In this document: positions 54,600 to 64,000 of the stretch, piece after piece
How the letters are laid out: each line of letters begins with the position of its first letter
Numbering within the stretch: position 1 is the first letter of the stretch
NCBI RefSeq assembly: GCF_032452875.1
Contig: NW_026893687.1
Coordinates: 372,001 to 436,000, forward strand
Direction of reading: 5' to 3'
Source: Bos javanicus
Taxonomy: Eukaryota > Chordata > Mammalia > Artiodactyla > Bovidae
Length of the DNA stretch: 64,000 nt
The notes under the pieces: generated by a model
What the model saw: only the letters and a program-made list of their open reading frames with translations
The model's database searches: none
Told to the model about the DNA's origin: nothing
Translations under genes and position numbers: made by a program

Positions 54600-55540
54600 T
54601 GTTCACGTGGCTGATCATACACTGATCACGTGACTGATCATGCACTGATCACGTGGATATCATGCACTGATCACGTGGCTGATCATACACTGATCACGTG
54701 TCTGACCATGCACTGATCACGTGGCTGATCATACACTGCTCACGTAACTGATCATGCACTGATCACGTGGCTATCATGCACTGATCACGTGGCTGATCAT
54801 GCACTGTCACGTGGCTGATCACACACTGATCACGTGACTATCATGCACTGATCACGTGGCTGATCATGCACTGATCACGTGACTGATCATGCACTGATCA
54901 CGTGACTGATCATGCACTGATCACGTGACTGATCATGCACTGATCACGTGACTGATCATGCACTGATCACGTGGCTATCATGCACTGATCACGTGGCTGA
55001 TCATGCACTGATCACGTAGCTATCATGCACTGATCACGTGACTGATCATGCACTGATCACGTAATGATCATGCACTGATCACGTGGCTGATCATGCACTG
55101 ATCACGTGGCTGATCATGCACTGATCACGTGACTGATCATGCACTGATCACGTGACTGATCATGCACTGATCACGTGGCTATCATGCACTGATCACGTGG
55201 CTGATCATGCACTGATCACGTGCCTGATCATGCACTGATCACATGACTGATCATGCACTGATCACGTGACTGATCATGCACTGATCACGTGGCTATCATG
55301 CACTACTCACGTGGCTGATCATGCAATGATCATGTAGCTACCATGTACTGGTCACGTGACTGATCATACACCCATATGGTGACTGATCATGCACTGATCA
55401 CGTGCCTGATCATGCACTGATCACGTGACAAATCATGCACTGATCACATAGCTATCATGAACTGATCACGTGGCTGATCATGCACTGATCACGTGGCTGA
55501 TCATGCACTGATACCGTGACTGAGCATGGACTGATCACAT
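54600..55540 (+). repeat. Consensus-like tract 5
   Basis: Starts as an A trailer with its private bases partly reverted, then plain monomers. It regains markers near 55300 (CACTACTCACG, CACCCATATGGTGAC) before the next A leader at ~55510. Confidence 0.7.
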
Positions 55541-55616
55541 GACTATCATGTAGTGATCACGTGACTTAATGGCTCTGATCATGCGCTGATCATGTTTGCT
55601 ATCATACACTGATCAT

Positions 55617-55860
55617 GTGCCTCTGGAGGCAAAAAACAAAGAGCTGAGTAGGCACGAATCAAACAGTCAGCAGGCAATAATCATGGAACTCAGCTGTGAG
55701 GAATCATGCTGCTCAGCTGGCAATAATCAAGCAGCTGAGCAGGCAGGAATTACGCAGCACAGCTGGCAATTGTCAAGCAGATGACAGGCAGGAATCGTGC
55801 AGCTCAGCTGGCAATTGTCAAGCAGATGAGCAGACAGTAATCACGCAGCTCAGCAGGCCC
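55617..55860 (+). repeat. A' island, 244 bp
   Basis: A' marker GAATCAAACAGTCAGC plus GAGGCAAAAAACAAAG. The leader is shortened: AATGGCTCTGATCATGCGC lacks one monomer (the GTGACTGATCATGCG step). Confidence 0.92.
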
Positions 55861-56039
55861 TGATCACGTGACTGAGCATGCACTGTTCACGTGGCTGATC
55901 ATACACTGATCACGTGATGATCATGCACTGATCACTTGGATATCATGCACTGATCACGTGGCTGATCATACACTGTTCACGTGTCTGACCATGCACTGAT
56001 CACGTGGCTGATCATACACTGCTCACGTAACTGATCATG

Positions 56040-56730
56040 CACTGATCACGTGGCTATCATGCACTGATCACGTGACTGATCATGCACTGATCACGTGACT
56101 GATCATGCACTGATCACGTGGCTGATCATGCACTGATCACGTGGCTATCATGCACTGATCACGTGGCTGATCATGCACTGATCACGTAGCTATCATGCAC
56201 TGATCACGTGACTGATCATGCACTGATCACGAACTGATCATGCACTGATCACGTGGCTGATCATGCACTGATCACGTGACTGATCATGCACTGATCACGT
56301 GACTGATCATGCACTGATCACGTGGCTATCATGCACTGATCACGTGGCTGATCATACTGATCACGTGGCTGATCATGCACTGATCACGTGGCTGATCATG
56401 CACTGATCACGTGACTGATCATGCACTGATCACGTGGCTATCATGCACTGATCACGTGGCTATCATGACTGATCACGTGGCTGATCATGCACTGATCACG
56501 TAGCTCATGCACTGATCACGTGACTGATCATGCACTGATCACGTGACTGATCATGCACTGATCACGTGACTGATCATGCACTGATCACGTGACTGATCAT
56601 GCACTGATCACGTGGCTATCATGCACTGATCACGTGGCTGATCATGCACTGATCACGTGGCTGATCATGCACTGATCACGTGACTGATCATGCACTGATC
56701 ACGTGGCTGATCATGCACTGATCACGTGAT
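56040..56730 (+). repeat. Consensus-like tract 6, abutting diverged satellite
   Basis: Plain monomers that change abruptly at ~56730 into diverged ones (GTGATTGAACATGC, CACTTGGCACTC, CACCTGGCTGGTC). The step is sharp, within about one monomer. Scattered short forms (CATACTGATC, CATGACTGATC, AGCTCATGC) occur at 56350-56510. Confidence 0.75.
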
Positions 56731-58520
56731 TGAACATGCACTGATCACTTGGCACTCATGCACTGATCACGTGGCTGATCATACTCTGCTCACGTAACTG
56801 ATCATGAACACATCACTTGGCTCTCATGCACTTCTCACCTGGCTGGTCATTCAATGTTCACGTAGCTACCATATACTGGTCACATGTTTGATCATGCTCA
56901 GATTATGTAAATGATCATGCACTGTTCAGTTGACTGATCATGTACTGATCACGTGAGTGATCATGCACTGATCACGTGACTGATCATGCACTAATCACGT
57001 GGCTATCATGCACTGATAACGTGGCTATCATGCACTGCTCACGTGGCTGATCATGCAATGATCACGTAGCAACCATGTACTGGTCACGTGGCTGATCATG
57101 CACTGATCACGTAATTAATCCTGCACTGATCACCTGACACATCATGCACTGATCACATGGCTAATCACACACGTATCACGTGACTGATCATGCACTGATC
57201 ACGTGGCTATCATGCACTAATCACGTGGCTATCATTCACTGATCACGTGGATATCATGCACTGATCACGTGGCTGATCACACACGTATCACATGACTGAT
57301 CATGCACTGATCACGTGGCTATCATGCACTAATCACGTGGCTATCATGCACTGATCACGTGGCTGATCATGCAATGATCACGTAGCTGCCATGTACTGGT
57401 CACCTGACTAATCATGCACTGATCACCTGTCTGACCATGCACTGATCACATGGCTGATCATACACTGATCACGTAATTGATCATGCACTGATCATTTGGC
57501 TGATCATGCACTGATCACCTGGCTGATCATACACTGATCACGTGACTGATCATGCACTGATCACGTGACTGATCATGCACTGATCACTTGGATATCATGC
57601 ACTGATCACGTGGCTGATCATACACTGTTCACGTGTCTGACCATGCACTGCTCACGTGGCTGATCATACACTGCTCAAGTAACCGATCATGCACTGATCA
57701 CTTGGCTATCATGCACTGATCACGTGGCTGAACATGCACTGTTCTCGTGGCCGATCACACACCTGTCACGTGACATATCATGCACTGATCACGTGGCACT
57801 CATGCACTGATCACGTGGCTGATCATACTCTGCTCACGTAACTCATCATGCACACATCACGTTTCTATCATGCACTGCTCACGTGGCTCGTCATGGAATG
57901 ATCACCTAGCTACCATATACTGGTCACGTGACTGATCATGCACAGATCACGTAAATGATCACGCACTGTTCACGTGACTGATCATGTACTGATCACTTGA
58001 TTGATCATGCACTGATCACATGGCTGATCATGCACTGACCACGTAATTGATCTTGCACTTATTATTACTTATTATTTGGCTGATCATGCACTGATCACAT
58101 GGCTGATCATACACTGATCACGTGACTGATCATGCACTGATCACGTGACTGATCATGCACTGATCACATGGCTAACCTGCACTGAGCACTTGGCTGGTCA
58201 TTCACTGATCACATGACTGATCATGCACTGTTCACGTGACTGATCATGTACTGATCACGTGATTAATCATGCACTGATCCCGTAATTGATCATGCACTGA
58301 TCACGTGGCTGATCAGGCAATGATCACGTGACTGACCATGCACTGATCAGGTGACTGATCATCCCCTGATCAGTTGGCTGTAATGCACTTATTACTTGGC
58401 TGATCACACACTGATCATGTGACTGATAATGCACTGATCATCTGGCTATCTTGCACTCATTACCTGGCTATCGTGCACTGATCACGTGGTTGATCATACA
58501 CTGATCACGAGACTGATCAT

Positions 58521-58882
58521 GCACTGATCACGTCTATATCATGCACTGATCACATGTCTGCCCATGCACTGATCACCCGGATGATCATACACTGATCATG
58601 CGACAGATCATGCACTGATCATGTGGCTATCATGCACTGCTCATGCGGCTGTTCATGCAATGATCACGTAGTTACCATGTACTGGTCACGTGAGTGATCA
58701 TGCACTGATCACGTCTATATCATGCACTGATCACATATCTGCCCATGCACTGATCACCCGGATGATCATTCACTGATCATGCGACAGATCATGCACTGAT
58801 CATGTGGCTATCATGCACTGCTCATGCGGGTGTTCATGCAATGATCACGTAGTTACCATGTACTGGTCACGTGAGTGATCAT
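58521..58882 (+). repeat. 181-bp tandem duplication (8 monomers)
   Basis: 58521-58701 and 58702-58882 repeat the same run of unusual monomers: CACGTCTATATCATG, CTGCCCATGC, GATCACCCGGATGATC, CATGCGACAGATC, CTCATGCGG and GTAGTTACCATG. They differ at only a few bases (CATGTCTG/CATATCTG, CATACACTG/CATTCACTG, GCGGCTG/GCGGGTG). A recent local duplication. Confidence 0.88.
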
Positions 58883-59370
58883 GCACTGATCACGTAATTG
58901 ATCATGCACTGATCAGGTGACTTATCATGCACTGTTAACGTGAGTGATCATGCACTGATCACGTGACTGATCATGCACTGATCTCGTGGCTATCATGCAC
59001 TACTCACGTGGCTGATCATGCAATGATCATGTAGCTACCATGTACCGGTCAGGTGACTGATCATACACCCATCAGGTGACGGATCATGCACTGATCACGT
59101 GGCTATCATGCACTGTTCACGTGGCTGATCATACACTGATCACCTGCCTGGTCATGCACAGATCACGTGACAAATCATGAACTGATCACATAGCTATCAT
59201 GAACTGATCACCTGGCTGATCATGCACTGATCACGTGGCTGATCATGCACTGATACCGTGACTGAGCATGGACTGATCACATGACTATCATGTAGTGATC
59301 ACGTCACTTAATGGCGCTGATCATGTGACTGATCATGCGCTGATCATGTTTGCTATCATACACTGATCAT

Positions 59371-59614
59371 GTGCCTCTGGAGGCAAAAAACAAAGAGCTG
59401 AGTAGGCACGAATCAAACAGTCAGCAGGCAATAATCATGGAACTCAGCTGTGAGGAATCATGCTGCTCAGCTGGCAATAATCAAGCAGCTGAGCAGGCAG
59501 GAATTACGCAGCACAGCTGGCAATTGTCAAGCAGATGACAGGCAGGAATCGTGCAGCACAGCTGGCAATTGTCAAGCAGATGAGCAGACAGTAATCACCC
59601 AGCTCAGCAGGCCC
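59371..59614 (+). repeat. A' island, 244 bp
   Basis: Shares GAGGCAAAAAACAAAG with 55617. Private ATCACCCAGC, and GTGCAGCACAGCTGG as at 43107. The leader is full length with GTCACTTAATGG. Confidence 0.92.
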
Positions 59615-60829
59615 TGATCACGTGACTGAGCATGCACTGTTCACGTGGCTGATCATACACTGATTACGTGATGATCATGCACTGATCACTTGGATATCAT
59701 GCACTGATCACGTGGCTGATCATACACTGTTCACGTGTCTGACCATGCACTGATCACGGGGCTGATCATACACTGCTCACGTAACTGATCATGCACTGAT
59801 CACGTGGCTATCATGCACTGATAACGTGACTGACCATGCACTGATCACATGACTGATTATGTCTGATCACGTGCTGATCATGCACTGATCACGTGGCTAT
59901 CATGCACTACTCAAGTGGCTTATCATGCAATTATCATGTAGCTACCATGTACTGGTCACGTGACTGATCATGCACTGATCACGTAATTGATCATGCACTG
60001 GTCATGTGGCTGATCATGCACTGATTACGTGACTGATCAGGCACTGATCACGTGGCTATCATGCCCTGTTCACTTCGCTGGTCATACTGAACACGTGCCT
60101 CGTCATGCACTGATCAGGTGGCTGATCATTCACTGATCACGTGACTGATCATGCACTGATCACGTGGCTATCATGCACTGCTAACTCGGCTAATCATGCA
60201 ATGATCACACAGCTACCATGTACTGGTCACCTGACTGATCATGCACTGATGACGTAATTGATCATGCACTGATCATGTGGCTGATCATGCACTGATCACG
60301 TGACTGATCATGCACTGATCACGTGGCTATCATTCACTGATCACTTGGCTGGTCATACACTGATCACGCAGTTACCATGTACTGGTCACGTGACTGATCA
60401 TGCACTGATGACGTAATTGAACATGCACTGATCACGTGGCTGATCATGCCCTGATCACGTGGCTATCATGCACTTATCACATGGCTGGTCATACACTGTT
60501 CATATAGCTACCATGTACCAGTCACGTGAATGATCATACACCCATCAGGTGACTGATCATGCACTGATCACGTGGCTATCATGCACTGATCACGAGACTG
60601 ATCATGCACTGATCACGTCTAATCATGCAGTGATCACATGATTGCCCATGCACTGATCACGTGGATGATCATACTCTAATCAAGTGACAGAATATGACTG
60701 ATCACGTGGCTGATAATGCACTGATACCGTGACTGAACATGGACTGATCACATGACTATAATGTAGTGATCACGTGACTTAATGGCTCTGATCATGCACT
60801 GATCATGTTTGCTATCATACACTGGTCAT

Positions 60830-61073
60830 GTGCCTCTGGAGGCAATAAACAAAGAGCTGAGTAGGCACGAATCAAACAGTCAGCAGGCAATAATCATGGA
60901 ACTCAGCTATGAGGAATCATGCTGCTCAGCTGGCAATAATCAAGCAGCTGAGCAGGCAGGAATTACGCAGCACAGCTGGCAATTGTCAAGCAGATGACAG
61001 GCAGGAATCGTGCAGCTCAGCTGGCAATTGTCAAGCAGATGAGCAGACAGGAATCACGCAGCTCAGCAGGCCC
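60830..61073 (+). repeat. A' island, 244 bp
   Basis: A' marker present. Private CTCAGCTATGAGG and AGACAGGAATCACG. The leader lacks one monomer as at 55617 and ends ACTGGTCAT. Confidence 0.92.
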
Positions 61074-61691
61074 TGATCACGTGACTGAGCATGCACTGTT
61101 CACGTGACTGATCATACACTAATCACGTGATTGATCATGCACTGATCATTTGGATATCCTGCACTGATCACGTGGCTGATCATACACTGTTCACGTGTCT
61201 GAACATGCACTGATCACGTGGCTGATCATACACTGCTCACGTAACTGATAATGCACTGATCACGTGGCTATCATGCACTGATCACGTGGCTATCATGCAC
61301 TGATCACGTGGCTGATCATGCAATGATCATGTAGCTACCATGTACCAGTCACGTGACCGATAATTCACCCATCCGGTGACTGATCATGCACTGATCACGT
61401 GGCTATATTGCATTGTTAACGTGGCTGATCATACACTGATCACCTGCCTGGTCATGCACAGATCAGGTGACTAATCATGAACTGATTACTTAGCTATCTT
61501 GTACTGATCACCTGGCTAATCATGCACTGATCATGTGGTATCATGCAATGATCACGAGGCTGATCATGCACTGATACCGTGACTGAGCATGGACTGATCA
61601 CATGACTATCATGTAGTGATCACGTGACTTAATGGCGCTGATCATGTGACTGATCATGCGCTGATCATGTTTGCTTTCATACACTGATCAT

Positions 61692-61935
61692 GTGCCTCTG
61701 GAGGCAATTAACAAAGAGATGAATAGGCACGAATCAAACAGTCAGCAGGCAAAAATCATGGAACTCAGCTGTGAGGAATCATGCTGCTCAGCTGGCAATA
61801 ATCAAGCAGCTGAGCAGGCAGGAATTACACAGCACAGCTGGCAATTGTCAAGCAGATGACAGGCAGGAATCATGCAGCTCAGCTGGCAATTGTCAAGCAG
61901 ATGAGCAGACAGGAATCACGCAGTTCAGCAGGCCC
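61692..61935 (+). repeat. A' island, 244 bp, diverged
   Basis: A' marker present with the A3 features GCAAAAATCATGG and a GCTTTCATAC leader. Private GGCAATTAACAAAGAGATG, AATAGGCAC, ATTACACAGC and CAGTTCAGC. Shares AGACAGGAATCACG with 60830. The most altered A island in the window. Confidence 0.9.
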
Positions 61936-62217
61936 TGTTCACGTGACTGAGCATGCACTGTTCACCTGGCTGATCATACACTGATCACGTGATTGATCAT
62001 GCACTGATCACTTGGATATCATGCACTGATCATGTGGCTGATCATACACTGTTCACGTGTGTGACCATGCACTGATCACATGGCTGATCATACACTTCTC
62101 ACGTAACTGATCATGCACTGATCACGTAATTGATCATGCACTGATCACCTGGCTTATCATGCATTCATCATGTGACTGATCATGTGCTGATCATGTTTGG
62201 TGTCACACACTGATCAT

Positions 62218-62456
62218 GTGCATCTGGAGGCAATGAACAAAGAGCTGAGTAGGCAGGAATCAGTCAGCAGGCTATAATCATGGAACTCAGCTCTGAGAAA
62301 TCATGCTGCTAAGCTGGCAATAATCAAGTAGATGAGCAGGCAGGAATTACGCAGCACAGGTGGCAATTGTCAAGGAGATGACAGACAGGAATCGTACAGC
62401 TCAGCTCCAGTTGTCAAGCAGATGAGCAGACAGTAATCACGCAGCTCAGCAGGCCC
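62218..62456 (+). repeat. B island, 239 bp, diverged; last island in the window
   Basis: Begins GTGCATCTGGAGGC, so the cap hairpin has a mismatch. Has CTGCTAAGCTGG, ATTACGCAGCACAGGTGG, GACAGACAGG, ATCGTACAGC and CAGCTCCAGTTGTC. It mixes B markers (CTATAATC, AAGTAGATG, AAGGAGATGAC) with ancestral-looking bases (GAACAAAGAGC, CTCAGCTCTGAG), consistent with an older B copy. Confidence 0.9.
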
Positions 62457-64000
62457 TGATCACGTGACTGAGCATGCACTGTTCACGTCGCTGATCACAC
62501 ACCTTTCACGTGAATGATCATGCACTGATCACGTGGCTCTCATGCACTGATCATGTGATTGCGCATGCACTGATCACGTAATTGTATGCCCTGCTCACGT
62601 GGCTATCATGCACTGATGACGTGGCTGATCATACACTGATCATGTGCCTGATCATGCACTGATCACGTAGCTATCTTGCACTGATCACTTGGCTGATCAT
62701 ACACTCATCATGGGACTGATCGTGCACTGATTACGGCGCTATCATGCATTGACTACATGACTCCACATGCACTGATCACGTGGATGATCATGCACTGATC
62801 ACGTGACTGACCATGCACTGAACACGTGACTGATTATGCACTGATCACGTGGCTGATCATGCACTACTCATGTGGCTGATCATGCAATGATCACGTAACT
62901 ACCATGTACTGCTCACGTGACTGACCATGCACTGATCACGTGACTGATCATGCACTGATCACGTGGCTATCATGCACTGATCACTTGACTGGTCATACTG
63001 ATCACGTGCCTCATCATGCACTAATCACGTGGCTGATCATGCACTGATCACGTGACTGATCATGCACTGATCACGGGGCTATCATGCACTGATCACGTGG
63101 CTATCATGCACAGATTACGTGGCTTATCATGCACCGATCACGTGGCTATCATGCACTGATCACGTGGCTATCATGCACTGATCACTTGACTGGTCATACT
63201 GATCACGTGCCTCATCATGCAATAATCACGTGGCTGATCATGCACTCATCACGTGGCTATCATGCACTGATCACGTGGCTATCATGCCCAGATTACGTGG
63301 CTGATCATGCAATGATCACGTGACTGATCATGCACTGATCACGTGGCTATCATGCACTGATCACTTGGCTGGTCATACTGATCACCTGCCTCATCATGCA
63401 CTAATCACGTGGCTGATCATGCACGGATCACATGACTGATCATGCACTAATCACGTGGCTGATCATGCACTGATCACATGAGTAATCATGCACTGATCAC
63501 GTGGCTATCATGCACTGATCAGCTGGCTATCATGCACTGATCACGTGGCTCATCATGCAATGATCACATGACTGATCATGCACTGATCACGTGGCTATCA
63601 TGCACTAATCACGTGGCTGATCATGCACTGATCACATGACTGATCATGCACTGATCACGTGGCTATAATGCACTGATCACGTGGCTATCATGCACTGATC
63701 ACGTAGCTACCATGTACTGGTCACGTGACTGACCATGCACTGATCACGTGACTGATCATGCACTGATCACGTTGCTATCATGCACTGATCACTTGGCTGG
63801 TCATACTGATCACGTGCGTCATCATGCACTAATCACGTGGCTGATCATGCACTGATCACATGACTGATCATGCACTTATCACGTGGCTATCATGCACTGA
63901 TCACGTGGCTATCATGCACTGATCACTTGACTGGTCATACTGATCACGTGCCTCATCATGCAGTAATCACGTGGCTGATCATGCACTCATCACGTGGCTA
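62457..64000 (+). repeat. Right terminal island-free sub-array
   Basis: Satellite without islands. A shortened monomer marked GGTCATACTGATCAC followed by a CATCATGCA step recurs at 62991, 63192, 63371, 63799 and 63933 (intervals 201, 179, 428 and 134 bp, all near multiples of 22.4). TAATCACGTGG replaces TGATCACGTGG in many monomers. This local repeat is not seen in the left 60 kb. The array continues past the window. Confidence 0.85.

Larger units (their letters stand above)
46016..55616 (+). repeat. HOR-8: second copy of the ~10.2-kb unit, B1-B2-A-B2-A-A
   Basis: Islands at 46016, 47716, 50040, 50656, 53313 and 54334, spacings 1700, 2324, 616, 2657, 1021 and 1283. These mirror HOR-7 at offsets of 10,228 falling to 10,204. 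The first half (46-49 kb) carries the same diverged bases as HOR-7. From ~50.9 kb the linkers read almost as pure consensus monomers. Confidence 0.87.
55617..62217 (+). repeat. Irregular right-hand block with A'-type islands
   Basis: Islands at 55617, 59371, 60830 and 61692, all of the 244-bp A' form, spacings 3754, 1459, 862 and 526 to the next B. The stretch 55861-59370 is the longest island-free gap in the window: a consensus-like part (to ~56,730) and then diverged monomers. The marker GGCACTCATG occurs at 56751 and 57795, 1044 bp apart, showing a module-length duplication there. Confidence 0.8.
1..64000 (+). repeat. 22-23-bp satellite array with CACGTG core, covering the whole window
   Basis: Essentially every base outside the 41 islands belongs to a head-to-tail monomer of 22 or 23 bp. 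It consists of half-unit TGATCATGCAC followed by TGATCACGTGGC (or TGATCACGTGAC). The 22-bp form arises where GGCTGATC is shortened to GGCTATC. All monomers I read point the same way; no inversion was seen. In bases 1-600 I counted 27 monomers, of which 16 keep an exact CACGTG. The two half-units both begin TGATCA, so the oldest period is probably ~11.5 bp. The array is open at both ends, so its true length exceeds 64 kb. The family is not one I recognise; a eukaryotic heterochromatic satellite is inferred from size, HOR structure and lack of genes. Confidence 0.97.

Noticed and set aside
806..62456. Islands as inserted transposable elements or SINEs
   Set aside because: No terminal repeats, poly-A, A/B-box or target-site duplication. 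Their internal 23/46-bp periodicity and shared flanks point to satellite-derived modules.
63129..63323. 64-codon ORF near the right end
   Set aside because: Pure translation of satellite monomers; no initiation context, no similarity other than to itself.
1..64000. CRISPR array
   Set aside because: Short regular direct repeats might suggest one, but there are no unique spacers between them; monomers abut directly and no cas genes are present.
1..64000. Budding-yeast-type centromere because ATCACGTG fits CDEI
   Set aside because: Point centromeres need one CDEI, an AT-rich CDEII and a CDEIII within ~125 bp. None of the latter is present, and the motif occurs in most monomers.
1..64000. Plant RY (CATGCA) plus G-box (CACGTG) promoter logic
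   Set aside because: Both motifs occur in nearly every monomer as part of the repeat, with no gene nearby; motif presence alone says nothing about regulation.
1..64000. Alpha satellite, telomere repeat, rDNA spacer or classical GGAAT satellite
   Set aside because: No 171-bp period, no TTAGGG runs, no rRNA sequence, no GGAAT tandem runs.
1..64000. Inverted arrays or palindromic duplications at kb scale
   Set aside because: All islands and monomers I read are on the same strand; only short palindromes within monomers are seen.

Overview
The whole 64 kb window is satellite DNA, and I find no credible gene in it. It is one head-to-tail array in a single orientation and runs off both ends. The basic monomer is 22-23 bp, made of two half-units, TGATCATGCAC and TGATCACGTGGC. 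Most monomers carry a palindromic CACGTG E-box core. No transposon, rRNA, tRNA, poly-A tail, telomere repeat or unique sequence interrupts it. A non-coding tandem array of this size with nested higher-order repeats (HORs) is typical of eukaryotic constitutive heterochromatin (pericentromeric, subtelomeric or sex-chromosome). I do not recognise the family and cannot name the organism.

The array has a second layer. 41 copies of a ~240-bp 'island' are embedded in the same orientation, each behind a closely related leader sequence. There are 26 A-type islands (mostly 243 bp) and 15 B-type islands (mostly 240 bp; B lacks 3 bp near position 45). The island is itself about ten 21-23-bp half-units (a 46-bp repeat) and looks like a diverged relative of the outer monomer, with CAGCTG where the satellite has CACGTG.

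Layout: 1-22.5 kb holds four HOR units in the order B-A1-A2-A3 with island spacings fixed almost to the base (1049, 1345 and ~1631 bp). HOR-1 matches HOR-4 (offset 16,485) better than it matches its neighbour HOR-2. At 22.5-35.8 kb the order is rearranged (B-B-A1-A2-A3, then B-B-A3). At 35.8-56 kb a ~10.2-kb unit (B-B-A-B-A-A) occurs twice. From ~56.7 kb to the end the monomers are more diverged, islands are irregularly spaced and carry a private 244-bp A' form, and the last 1.5 kb has no island; this looks like the approach to an array edge.

The oddest feature is a set of tracts, largest at 50.9-56.7 kb and also at 5.0-5.9 and 7.8-8.3 kb. They keep the monomer order of a diverged partner block elsewhere in the window, but most substitutions have reverted to consensus. 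Either they record an unusual homogenisation process or they are a consensus-calling artefact of the assembly; raw reads would decide. Short ORFs exist, but all are translations of the repeat.

Coordinates of islands, spacings and junctions were read directly from the sequence by eye. Identities are qualitative because no alignment could be run.
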